Assembly: GCF_026625705.1 (NCBI RefSeq)
Contig: NZ_CP113059.1
Location: forward strand, 3,720,001 to 3,784,000
Origin: Pedobacter sp. SL55
Lineage (GTDB): Bacteria; Bacteroidota; Bacteroidia; Sphingobacteriales; Sphingobacteriaceae
Length of the DNA stretch: 64,000 nucleotides
Direction: 5' to 3'
In this document: piece after piece, positions 17,832 to 26,724 of the stretch
Layout: every line of letters begins with the position of its first letter
Position numbering within the stretch: position 1 is the stretch's first letter
The notes under the pieces: model-generated
Databases searched by the model: none
What the model saw: only the letters and a program-made list of their open reading frames with translations
What the model was told of the DNA's origin: nothing
Program-made: the position numbers and the translations under genes

Positions 17832-19065
17832 CTGTTTTGCATTTCGTTTTTATAAATTGGACGCTTTCCCGATGGTTGTGGCTTAATATCATCTACAAAC
17901 ATTACCTCAATATTTGCCTGGTTACCTAGAGCCGTTTTTAGGTTCAACTCAATTTCTACCAGCACGTTCTTTGGTAATGTTGTACCTTTTCTAATTCTTA
18001 ACTGATATTTAGCTGGAGCTATTTGAGCAAACTGAAACTGGGGATAATACCCTGCCTTGCTTAATGGCATGTGAATAAGCGGCCCCAACGCCAACGGTGC
18101 AATTGGCGACCCTTCTGCGGTAAACAATTGTTCGGTTACCCTGCCAGAAATACTGCTTATGGCAATAAGTTGGCCATCTTTATACTCATGAGCAATGGCC
18201 AAATCTCCAGTATCATATCTCACTATGGGTACTATATCTGCAGCTAAATCTGTAACTACCACTTTGCCCACTTGGCCTTGTTGCACGGGTTGTAGGTTAT
18301 CGTCAAGAATTTCTACCACTACGTTATGCCTATTGGTAAAATATACACCACCAAACGCTTTCTGTTGTGCAATTAACCCTACTTCTTCGTTACTATACCT
18401 ATCTATTACATTGGCATTTAAAGCATTTTTAATATAGTTTTTCTTTATTTCTTCTATAGGCTCTGAAGTAAATACCACCGTTTTTATTTGGTGTTTTACC
18501 TTGTGGTTTTTGATATAACTAGCCAGCTCAAAAACTACCGACGGAAAACCTATAAGTACTTGAATTTTCTTTTTAACCAAAAGATTTACTGCTTTCTCGA
18601 TATTACTTTGCGTTAAATTGGTGGGCACAAAGCGATATTCGTTTCGTAAAAACTGCCACCACTTAGGTTTTTGCTTGGCAGCAATTAACATAAACGGATC
18701 GCCAAGTTGATAGCCAGCAGCTTCGTTAAAATATTTGAAAGATGCAGTTCTAACTATTGCTCTTTTTTTGAGTAGGGAATTTTAAAAGGCTCGCCGTAAG
18801 AACCTCCAGTATAGGCAAAAGAATGCAGCTTATCCATATTTGCAGTAGCCATTCTTTTAGAAATATCGGCCTTGCTCATTAAGGGCTGATCTTCCAACTT
18901 ACCCTTAAACCCGTTTTCCAGCAAATATTTATTGATGTTATCTGCATCTATTTTTTTATTCGCCTCGTGTTTGGCTTTAATTACCACGTAATTGGCCTGT
19001 ATTTTTCCGCCGCCAAGTTTATCATAAAGAGAAAAAACACTTTTGGCTATTAATTTCTTTATCAT
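17813..19065 (-). pseudogene. PaaK/CapK-like adenylate-forming enzyme (frameshifted)
   Basis: Two adjacent frames form one phenylacetate-CoA ligase/CapK-type protein of about 417 residues. The first ends IPYSKKEQ at 18754. Adding one base to the run of seven at 18763-18769 gives SKKRAIVRTASFKYFNEAAGYQ and joins it to AAKQKPKWWQFL and the rest. Motifs include YTGGSYGEPFKIPYS (P-loop-like), VVFTSEPIEEIKKN, DRYSNEEVGLIAQ (AMP site) and VRYDTGDLA (hinge). Such proteins recur in capsule clusters and may activate an acyl group for sugar decoration. It overlaps the preceding deacetylase-like gene by 4 bases and the priming transferase by 19. Confidence 0.82.
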
Positions 19066-20171
19066 AATAATTTGGTAAAATCTTTAGAACTCATAAATAA
19101 AGTATCGGGCCAACGCTTTAAAATCTGGAGCAATAGTTGGTTTAGCTCCTTTAAACCTTGGCTTCTATTTTTCTCGTCCATACCACCTACAAAATTCACT
19201 CTGTGCGTACCAATTATGGCCGCTTTACCACATATAAATGCGCCCTGTATTTGGCTTAGTATATGGTTTATGCCCGCGTACGAACGCTCGGTAGGTTCAA
19301 AGTTGCAGTTGCGTACATAACAGGTCATACCATTGGCAGATTTTTCTCCGGTACGAAAGGTACGGTAGCGATACTGGCCATCTGCTGCCCTATCTAAACG
19401 TTGCCTTGGTACTGCATTAAACTGTATTCCTTTCTCGAGCAGATATTGGTCAAATCCGTCTATAAAAACTCCATTTGGTGCATTAAAAACCGTTGGATAA
19501 AAACCAAACGCCTCATAAAAAAGCTCAATACCGTTCTCCATATCGGCTTTTAGCGAAGGAATATCGTTGCCACTTGTTACGTAAAAATTTGGACGGAAAT
19601 TAAGTGCTGCTTTTGGTGTACCTGGCGGAGAATAAGAGGCAAAATGGTAATCGAAAGCCGTACGAACTTTTTCATCGCCACTTTGCAGTGCCTTTAACCA
19701 CATTGCCGTAGCCAAATGTTCTCTGCCATGATATTCTGGCGACCAAATTTTAGCTTCGCTTCCCTGTTTCCATTGAGTTAAAACATCGCCCTGCGCATAC
19801 TTTTTAATGGTATCCATTACTGGCTCGGCTACATACTTTGTAAATCCGTTTGTTTTAATTACTTCAAAATCTGGATTGGCAGTATTAAAAAATGGGCTTA
19901 CCACTGCCGGGTTGCCATTCACATCTTTGTGTTTACTTAGTACCTCAAACAGGGCTTCCAAATCTTGTGCAGATGCCAAGGTATCAAAACGAGCATATCT
20001 ACTGCTATCCATAGGCAAACCCGCAGCTTTTAGCTTTTGATAAGCCTCTATTGATGGTACTCCTCTACTGCCCCAATCGTCGCACTCAATGACTACGATT
20101 TTTTTGCCCACGCTTTTTCCAGGCAAGTTTCTAAAAGTAGAGATTAGGGAACGTTTAATTGTCTTTATCAT
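19062..20171 (-). CDS. Polysaccharide deacetylase-like protein, paralogue A
   Basis: A 369-residue protein whose layout resembles a NodB/deacetylase beta-alpha barrel. IVVIECDDWG supplies a metal-type Asp pair near residue 30, YHGREH supplies spaced His residues near 143-148, and GTHRVNF lies near residue 320. There is no signal peptide, so it seems cytoplasmic. It is a clear paralogue of the protein encoded at 23220-24359 (shared DDWG, LASA.DL.ALFEVL.KHKD, YHGREH, VRNC.FEP, THRVN). Its place in the glycosyltransferase operon argues for a role in modifying or trimming the glycan. The reaction itself is not established from sequence. Confidence 0.7.
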   Translation of the reverse strand: MIKTIKRSLISTFRNLPGKSVGKKIVVIECDDWGSRGVPSIEAYQKLKAAGLPMDSSRYARFDTLASAQDLEALFEVLSKHKDVNGNPAVVSPFFNTANPDFEVIKTNGFTKYVAEPVMDTIKKYAQGDVLTQWKQGSEAKIWSPEYHGREHLATAMWLKALQSGDEKVRTAFDYHFASYSPPGTPKAALNFRPNFYVTSGNDIPSLKADMENGIELFYEAFGFYPTVFNAPNGVFIDGFDQYLLEKGIQFNAVPRQRLDRAADGQYRYRTFRTGEKSANGMTCYVRNCNFEPTERSYAGINHILSQIQGAFICGKAAIIGTHRVNFVGGMDEKNRSQGLKELNQLLLQILKRWPDTLFMSSKDFTKLL

Positions 20172-21313
20172 TAGGCCACGTTGCTGTTTAAAAATTTACT
20201 GTAGATTTTATTCATTTCTCGAAGTGAATTTTCGATGAAAAACTTTTGGATATGTACTAAAGCACGATTGGCAAAAGTTTTGGAAAGCTCATCGCTTTGG
20301 TACAATTTCATTATAGCGGCGATAAATTCTTGCTGGTTGCCTTGCCCATACAAAAAGCCATTTTCGCCATGTACAATAAGTTCTTTATGACCTCTATCTA
20401 CCGTAGCTACTACAGGCACGCCATTAATCATAGCTTCGGCCAAGGCCAAACCAAGGCCTTCTTGCCTACTGGCAGAAATACTCACATCGGCTATAGCGAG
20501 CAGTTCGTTGATATCACTGCGGAAACCTAAAAAATGCACCGTATCTTGCAAACACAGCACTGTAGCCAATTCTTGCATCTCTATTAAAAGCTTGCCTGAC
20601 CCTGCGAGTAATAGTTTTAGGTTTGGAATGCGCTCTTTTAGTGCCACCAAACTTTCTATAACAAATCTGTGGTTTTTACGATGGATAAAGTTTGCCGCAT
20701 AAAACAAGGTAAATGCATCTTCTGGAAGACCCAGTTGTTGCCTTAACAGCTGTTTATCGGCATTATCTACTGGCTTAAATCGATTGGTATCTACCCCTAT
20801 ACCCGGAATATAAAAGGTGTGGTTTGCTTTAAATTTAGTTTTGGCCAGTTGATAATCTTCTTGGTTGATGGTTACAATGGCATCGGTAAAACGAGACAGG
20901 TATTTTTCTGCTAAATAATAAGTAAGCCAATAACTTACAGGTGCGCCTTTATAAAAATGAAAACCATGCGCAGTGTACATTACTACAGTTCCTTTTGCAC
21001 GGGCCTGCTTAGCAGCCAAACGAGTTAGTGCCGCAGGTATGGGCGTGTGGCAGTGGATAATATCGTAATTTCCTTCGTTAATAATTTGTTTAAGCTGCTT
21101 GTACGCAACTAGCAGTTTTGTGGTAAACAAGGTGCGCTTAAACGGTAGGTTGTAAAGTTTTTCTATTCCGGCAACTTGGCCATTTCCCCTTACCTCTACC
21201 GCAGCATCTAAATGATGTCCTTGTGATTTCAGCATCTCAAAATAAGGAAGATGAAATACCTGCAAATGAATATCTGAGGTAGCCACCACCAATATACGTT
21301 TAGGCATTTCCAT
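20171..21313 (-). CDS. Glycosyltransferase family 4 protein
   Basis: A 380-residue GT-B enzyme of the GT4/EpsD-CapM type. The N-terminal acceptor half has KRILVVATSDIHLQVFHLPYFEMLKSQGHHLD and HCHTPIPAALTRLA. The C-terminal donor half has FTLFYAANFIHRKNHRFVIES and the E-x7-E motif region RQEGLGLALAEAMINGVPVVAT. It transfers a sugar from a nucleotide donor to a lipid-linked intermediate on the inner face of the membrane. Its stop shares a base with the start of the deacetylase-like gene, and it overlaps the following GT2 gene by 14 bases. Confidence 0.9.
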   Translation of the reverse strand: MEMPKRILVVATSDIHLQVFHLPYFEMLKSQGHHLDAAVEVRGNGQVAGIEKLYNLPFKRTLFTTKLLVAYKQLKQIINEGNYDIIHCHTPIPAALTRLAAKQARAKGTVVMYTAHGFHFYKGAPVSYWLTYYLAEKYLSRFTDAIVTINQEDYQLAKTKFKANHTFYIPGIGVDTNRFKPVDNADKQLLRQQLGLPEDAFTLFYAANFIHRKNHRFVIESLVALKERIPNLKLLLAGSGKLLIEMQELATVLCLQDTVHFLGFRSDINELLAIADVSISASRQEGLGLALAEAMINGVPVVATVDRGHKELIVHGENGFLYGQGNQQEFIAAIMKLYQSDELSKTFANRALVHIQKFFIENSLREMNKIYSKFLNSNVA

Positions 21314-22172
21314 GGATATTTAATTGCTTAGTTACTTGGTTAAAATCTTCTGTTTCTTGTGTTGTAGGTATACGGCCTCGCTTTTTAAGGAAGTAATTTA
21401 CATTGGTAAATGGTAGCACTACCGCTGTAAAACTTGCTTTGCCTACGGTAACCAACATGGCTTTAAAGTTGGGCCAAAAAGCATACTTTAATAAACTGGT
21501 ATGATGAATGAGCGAATAGTAATAGGTTTTTAATATCTTTTTTCCGGTTACGGATACAAATTCGGAATAATAGTAGCGTACAGCAGGCATACTAATGTAT
21601 TTTCTGCCCACGAGGTAACGTTGCATAAAATCGGTATCCTGTGCATGTTTCAGTTTGGTGTTAAATGGCACTTTTCTGGCTAAATCTAGCCTAACCAACG
21701 ATGTTCTGAGCGCACAATTTAACCTGTAACCATACTCATACACCTTGGCAATGCCATTGCCACAGCCTCTTACAGTTTCTAAATTAAAAGCTGCGTTATA
21801 ACAAGCATTTCCGCAACTTACCAAGTCTACATCTTTGTTTTGTTCTAAAATTTGAACCTGCTCGGCAAGTTTTTGGGGATGATAAAAATCATCGGCATCT
21901 AAAAAAGCAAGGTACGCTCCTTCTGCGGCATCTAGTGCGGCTTGCCTGGCTATAGGCCTACCTAGATTTTTCTCAAAATGGATGATCACAAAGCGAGGAT
22001 CGCTTAGGCTATCCAAAAATGCTCTTGTGCCATCACTAGAGCCATCGTTTACAATTACACATTTCCAATTAGGGTAAGTTTGATTAACTAACGAGTTGGT
22101 GGCTAGGGCTAAGGTATTTATGCCGTTGTAAACCGGCATCATGATACTAATTAAGGGTTGGGATGTGCTCAT
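21300..22172 (-). CDS. Glycosyltransferase family 2 protein
   Basis: A 290-residue GT-A enzyme. The nucleotide-binding start PLISIMMPVYNGINTLALATNSLVNQTYPNWKCVIVNDGSSDGT and the metal-binding AYLAFLDADDFYHPQKL are typical of GT2. C-terminal hydrophobic segments suggest membrane association. It overlaps its neighbours by 14 bases (GT4 downstream) and 4 bases (GT4 upstream), so it is an integral operon member. Donor and linkage are unknown. Confidence 0.9.
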   Translation of the reverse strand: MSTSQPLISIMMPVYNGINTLALATNSLVNQTYPNWKCVIVNDGSSDGTRAFLDSLSDPRFVIIHFEKNLGRPIARQAALDAAEGAYLAFLDADDFYHPQKLAEQVQILEQNKDVDLVSCGNACYNAAFNLETVRGCGNGIAKVYEYGYRLNCALRTSLVRLDLARKVPFNTKLKHAQDTDFMQRYLVGRKYISMPAVRYYYSEFVSVTGKKILKTYYYSLIHHTSLLKYAFWPNFKAMLVTVGKASFTAVVLPFTNVNYFLKKRGRIPTTQETEDFNQVTKQLNIHGNA

Positions 22173-23239
22173 ATTACGTATGCTATAAATTTTTTAACGG
22201 TTTGGTCTATATCAAACTGTTGTTTAATGTCTGCTGCATTTTTGCCAAGCTTGTTGCGTAACTCTTGGTCGTAAACCAAAGTATCTATAGCTGTTGCTAG
22301 TATTTCAAGGTTGCCAACTGGCACTTTAATTCCGTTTATTCCATCTTTTATAAAATCATCATTGTTACGCCAAGGCATACAGTTGGTGGCAATACATGGC
22401 AAACCGAGCGACATGGCTTCTATTAAAGCCATAGGGAAATTTTCTGTTAACGATGGCATCACATAAATACTAGCCTGATTGAGGTAAAGTGCTGTATTTT
22501 GCTGCATTCCAAGAAAAACAACACGATCTGCTACGCCTTCGGCTACTGCTAACGTCTCTAGTTCGCCTTTAATTGGTCCATCGCCCAAGAACCACAGCTC
22601 CCAATTATTGTTAGTTTTGGCAAAGGCTTTCAACAACACATCTTGCCCTTTTTCTGGAGATAGCCTGCCCATACAAACAATAGCTTGCTTGCGAGGCAAC
22701 TCTAATTTTTCTGGAAACAATACCGGATTATCTAATACCAATATGTTTTTTTGACCATACTGTTGTGCTACCTTTTGTTTTGCAGCTTCTGATAAAACCA
22801 ATACGCCCTTTACACGTGGGTAAACCCAGTTATCAATTCGCGGAAAAGGCGATTGCCTAGAGCGCTGCGGATTAGAATGATCTGCTAAGTAAACATCATT
22901 TACCAAACCTTTTAAGCATAGGTAAACAAAAGAATTGAGCCACTCGCCATTTACTATTACGGTACACTTTCCTATCTGTTTAATGGTTTTTCTAATGAAA
23001 ATTGCCGCATTTAAAATATAGCCTAGCTTGCCTCCGGGCTTGCGTTGGGCTTGGTTTTGTATTACTTGTATTTTGGGATGCAGTTCGTATAAAGATTGCT
23101 TTTTGTGCATTACCACTAAAAAAACTTCGTATTTACCCAGTGCCGCTATTTGGTTGGCAAAGGTGGTTACCACACGTGCAATACCACCGGCACCAATGGT
23201 GTTCAGTACAAAAACAATTTTACGCTCGCTGTTCATCAC
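22169..23239 (-). CDS. Glycosyltransferase family 4 protein
   Basis: A 356-residue GT-B glycosyltransferase. Characteristic stretches are IVFVLNTIGAGGIARVVTTFANQIA (N-terminal glycine-rich loop), IVCMGRLSPEKGQDVLLKAFA (donor domain start) and PSLTENFPMALIEAMSLGLPCIATN (E-x7-E region). It overlaps the upstream deacetylase-like gene by 20 bases and the downstream GT2 by 4, so translation is probably coupled. It is expected to add one sugar of the repeat unit. Confidence 0.9.
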   Translation of the reverse strand: MMNSERKIVFVLNTIGAGGIARVVTTFANQIAALGKYEVFLVVMHKKQSLYELHPKIQVIQNQAQRKPGGKLGYILNAAIFIRKTIKQIGKCTVIVNGEWLNSFVYLCLKGLVNDVYLADHSNPQRSRQSPFPRIDNWVYPRVKGVLVLSEAAKQKVAQQYGQKNILVLDNPVLFPEKLELPRKQAIVCMGRLSPEKGQDVLLKAFAKTNNNWELWFLGDGPIKGELETLAVAEGVADRVVFLGMQQNTALYLNQASIYVMPSLTENFPMALIEAMSLGLPCIATNCMPWRNNDDFIKDGINGIKVPVGNLEILATAIDTLVYDQELRNKLGKNAADIKQQFDIDQTVKKFIAYVI

Positions 23240-24359
23240 TAAATTTGTAAAGTCTTGCCAATTGGTCTGAGGTCATAAATACCACATCAGGCCATTTTTT
23301 GAGTATTTGTGTAAGTAAAGTATTTAGCAGTTGTAGGCTTTCTGTTCTATTGCTTTCTACCACATTGCCTATATAATTTACCCTATGGGTGTCTATTACG
23401 GCTGGCTTGCCCCATTTAAAGGCGGTTTCCATGCGCTTTAAGCAATCGGCAACCCACCAATTTCCTTTACCATTAGAAGGTTCGAAAAAGCAGTTTCTTA
23501 CTAAGTTTACTTTACCAGTTTTGCTGTCTGATCCTGCAGTACGCAACTTCTTCACATATTTTCTTTTACCATTTTCAATTCCATTAGGGAAAAAAGAATA
23601 AAGTTTACCTTGCAAACCATATACTCCTTTGTGGTTTAAATAATCTATTAAAGTTTGCGGAGCGATGTAGCAGGGCGGGATAAAAGTTTCTGGCGCAAAG
23701 CCAAAGAAATCCTTAAAAATATTGATCCCTTGGTCTATACTACGTTTCCAGTAGTGTTCATCTTCGGGCGCAGTATAATCATAAGCGGCAAGCAAATATT
23801 CGGCACCATCAAACGTGGTTTCGAAACCGTAAGTGCCGTGGTTAAAAGCTTCACGAACGCAAACATCGCCCTTAGCTAAACTAGCTAACCAACGTTTTTG
23901 GTTTACGTGCTCGCGGCCGTGATATTGCGGCTGGTACAAACCCTGAGCCAAGCCTTGATGCCATAAAGGCAAAGCAGCGGGTTGTGCGCTGCCAATGGTT
24001 TGGTAAAAGGGCTCTACCACAAAACGCTCGAAATTATGATATAAAATTTGCTTAAAATCTGGATTGCCCGTAGTTACATTAAAAGTAAAAGCAGGATGTT
24101 TGCCATTACGATCTTTATGTTTCAGTAAAACTTCAAATAGTGCTGTTAAATCATCTGCCGATGCAAGTGCATCAAATTTGCTAAACCTATCGGTTTGCAT
24201 TAACGGAATTTTTTTAGAGAGTGCTTGATAAACTTCTTGTGATGGCATACGTATGCCTCCCCAATCATCAGACTCGAAAACCACAATTTTTTGATTAACT
24301 TTTTGACCTAAAGCAGCCTGTATGTTTAACGAAAGCTCTTTTTTTAGTTTCTTTAGCAT
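23220..24359 (-). CDS. Polysaccharide deacetylase-like protein, paralogue B
   Basis: A 379-residue paralogue of the protein at 19062-20171. Shared elements are IVVFESDDWGG, FDALASADDLTALFEVLLKHKD, YHGREHVNQKRW, LVRNCFFEP and IDTHRVNY, all in the same order. The invariant Asp and His residues suggest a metal-dependent deacetylase or hydrolase fold. The middle portion (PPCYIAPQTLIDYLNHKGVYGLQG) differs, which could reflect different substrates. No signal peptide is seen. The two paralogues bracket three glycosyltransferase genes. Function in the polysaccharide pathway is inferred from context. Confidence 0.7.
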   Translation of the reverse strand: MLKKLKKELSLNIQAALGQKVNQKIVVFESDDWGGIRMPSQEVYQALSKKIPLMQTDRFSKFDALASADDLTALFEVLLKHKDRNGKHPAFTFNVTTGNPDFKQILYHNFERFVVEPFYQTIGSAQPAALPLWHQGLAQGLYQPQYHGREHVNQKRWLASLAKGDVCVREAFNHGTYGFETTFDGAEYLLAAYDYTAPEDEHYWKRSIDQGINIFKDFFGFAPETFIPPCYIAPQTLIDYLNHKGVYGLQGKLYSFFPNGIENGKRKYVKKLRTAGSDSKTGKVNLVRNCFFEPSNGKGNWWVADCLKRMETAFKWGKPAVIDTHRVNYIGNVVESNRTESLQLLNTLLTQILKKWPDVVFMTSDQLARLYKFSDEQRA

Positions 24360-24362
24360 CTT

Positions 24363-25610
24363 TTATTTCTTAAACCAGTCTAACATAGATTGTCCTTGCT
24401 CACCTATACACAACACCGGATTACTAGTTACCACCAATACATTTATGGTTTGCAAACCAATACGTAACGTAAAAACGATATATATGGCTAGTAGCGGAAG
24501 TGCTACATATACCGAGCGCCTTAACCATATAAAATGAGCCGAGTAATTCTGTATCAGTATAAAAGCAAAGCAAAAAGTTAAGTAGTAGCTAGGCAGTAAA
24601 AACCTACCAAATGATGGAATGGCAGAGAGGATATTGAAACCTATAAGAAAGTACAATATCATGCAAAAACTGTTAAACAGAATTGGCTTTGAGGTAATGA
24701 AGTTTCGATGTAAAATGAAAGAGAAACAAATAATAAATAGGCTAAACCAAGCAATAATCTGGGCTTTTAAAATCACAAACCATTTGGTTGCAGATTCTGC
24801 CTCTTTTAAATTATCTGCATAATCTTGATTAACGTAGGTAGAAAGTTTTTTGTGCAGAAAATCTGGCGCATTACCAATTAAAAAATCTTGTAGGCTTTGC
24901 AATTTTACAAAACTGAATAGAAACGAACATAAGAAAGCATAAAACAGTACAGTAAGGTTTTTGGTATAAGCATAAGAAAAACCTATAATTAGCATGGGTA
25001 CAATGTAAGAGAAATGAAAAAAGATAGATAGCGCTGCGATAAGCAAGTATTTTTTCTCTTTGGCCACAAAAACGTAAGGTAACATACCATATAGAAAAAC
25101 CTGTGTGGCGGTCCAAAACCTAAACCCGTTAACTGCCCAAAAAGGCACCAGCAAACCAATGAGGATGAACAGAATAAACGTGGCAGGTTTTAAGCCATCT
25201 TTTAATCCTTCTAATAAAAACCAGAGATTTCTGGAATAGAAAAAACCAAAAATAAAAGCATAAACGCCAAATAAAACTGCGTAATTTTCGGTAAACCTTG
25301 CAATAATAAACGTAACTACCGGAGCGGCAAAATCTAAATAACTACTCTCTTCGTCAGAAAAGAACAGATCTAAAAAATTATCGGTAGTAATTTCTGTATG
25401 ATGCAAGGTTTTTAGCTTATCGGCATACCTATTGGCATCCATCATATCATCGTAGATGAAAAAGTTGACGCCGTAAAAAACAATAAAGGCCCATAAAATA
25501 TTTTTCACCCACGAAGCCCTGTAATTTCTTAAAGAAATTAACAACGAGGCTATTGGCGATAATATAAATACTGCCCAAATAAAGATATGTTCTCTAAACT
25601 GCTTGTACAT
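24363..25610 (-). CDS. EpsG-like polysaccharide polymerase (Wzy role)
   Basis: A 415-residue membrane protein with about ten or more hydrophobic helices, for example IFIWAVFILSPIASLLIS, FIARFTENYAVLFGVYAFIFGFFY and ATFILFILIGLLVPFWAVNGFRFWTATQVFLYG. The NGFRFWTA segment and a nearby YIVPMLIIGF helix are typical of EpsG-family polymerases. Such proteins join repeat units on the periplasmic side of the membrane. It lies 3 bases from the deacetylase-like gene and 1 base after a GT4 gene. It is the only Wzy candidate in the locus. Confidence 0.82.
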   Translation of the reverse strand: MYKQFREHIFIWAVFILSPIASLLISLRNYRASWVKNILWAFIVFYGVNFFIYDDMMDANRYADKLKTLHHTEITTDNFLDLFFSDEESSYLDFAAPVVTFIIARFTENYAVLFGVYAFIFGFFYSRNLWFLLEGLKDGLKPATFILFILIGLLVPFWAVNGFRFWTATQVFLYGMLPYVFVAKEKKYLLIAALSIFFHFSYIVPMLIIGFSYAYTKNLTVLFYAFLCSFLFSFVKLQSLQDFLIGNAPDFLHKKLSTYVNQDYADNLKEAESATKWFVILKAQIIAWFSLFIICFSFILHRNFITSKPILFNSFCMILYFLIGFNILSAIPSFGRFLLPSYYLTFCFAFILIQNYSAHFIWLRRSVYVALPLLAIYIVFTLRIGLQTINVLVVTSNPVLCIGEQGQSMLDWFKK

Positions 25611-25611
25611 T

Positions 25612-26724
25612 TTAATTAGCTAGCGCTATAAACTTGTTGCATACATTCTGAATTTTATATTGCTCTGGATCTGGAATTTGCAATTGGCTTTGGTAATTAC
25701 CTTTTAAAAAATCTAGCAGCGGCTGGCTCTCGAAACCAAAAGTTTTTACCGAAAGAATAGGCTTTTTGATAATGGCATAGTCAATTAATTTACTTGGAGA
25801 TTGTTTTGGCCCAATGTTTTCGAAATTGACTACAAAATCCATTTGCTGTAGCTCTGCCAAAAGAGCTAACCTTGGTAAAAAAGAACGCACTTCTATTTTC
25901 CCATTTGAGCGTTGCTGATATTTACTTACATGATCTGGATTATTGGTGTAAACAATAAAGCGATAATCGATATCCAATTCGCAGATAAATTCGAAAAACT
26001 CTTTTGGATCGCGAATTTTGGGGATTAAAGTACCAGCATAAGCAAAGGTTGGTATTTTATTGGCAATAATATCTTCTCTCAACTTCACATCCTCGAACCT
26101 AAAACCCTGCGGAATTACCCTTATTTTGCTTCTGTATGGAGGATAGTAAGCCGTTATAGAATCTTCAATAGGCACGGTAATAAAATCAGCTTTGCGGCAA
26201 AACCATTGCTCAAAATACTTGAAATAGAAAATCCTTTTGAAAGTGTCATTTTCGCCACCCATAAATGGATCTCCGCAATCTGCTATCCATTTTTTGGCTA
26301 TAGGATTACTGGTTTTGTTAGCCCAAGCGGTACCCCAATGTACGGGATGTGGGGCGGCAATAGAAATCAGTAAATCATACTTTGATTTTTCTTTCTTGAG
26401 CGCATTTTTTACCAAAAACATGGTTTGTATATCGGGATACATAAACAATAGGTTAAACAACCTTGCTTGTATCCTTTTAACAAGCCTTTTAATGCCGCCA
26501 CCAGTAACCTTTATTTGTTGCCAAGTAGGTTTACCCAAATCTTTAATCACAATGCCGTGTTCTTTTTCGAACTGGTTGTGTACTTCATTATTTCTTGGCG
26601 TAATAACCGTAACCTGATGTCCATTTATTGCCAATTCTTTAGCCAATTCTGTGGTTCTAAAAGCTCTTGGCTTGTTTTCAGGATAGAAGGTTCTGCTAAC
26701 GATGAGTATCTTTTTCGATTCCAT
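25612..26724 (-). CDS. Glycosyltransferase family 4-like protein
   Basis: A 370-residue GT-B-like protein. The ATG at 26724 overlaps the stop of the wecB gene (TAATG) and was chosen over an upstream in-frame start inside wecB, since MESKKILIVSRTFYPENKPRAFRTTELAKEL is the normal GT4 beginning. Other features are the Rossmann-like donor half (IPTFAYAGTLIPKIRDPKEFFEFI) and a terminal QSPSKLIDYAIIKKPILSV in place of the usual E-x7-E helix. It is predicted to add a sugar to the lipid-linked intermediate. Confidence 0.85.
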   Translation of the reverse strand: MESKKILIVSRTFYPENKPRAFRTTELAKELAINGHQVTVITPRNNEVHNQFEKEHGIVIKDLGKPTWQQIKVTGGGIKRLVKRIQARLFNLLFMYPDIQTMFLVKNALKKEKSKYDLLISIAAPHPVHWGTAWANKTSNPIAKKWIADCGDPFMGGENDTFKRIFYFKYFEQWFCRKADFITVPIEDSITAYYPPYRSKIRVIPQGFRFEDVKLREDIIANKIPTFAYAGTLIPKIRDPKEFFEFICELDIDYRFIVYTNNPDHVSKYQQRSNGKIEVRSFLPRLALLAELQQMDFVVNFENIGPKQSPSKLIDYAIIKKPILSVKTFGFESQPLLDFLKGNYQSQLQIPDPEQYKIQNVCNKFIALAN

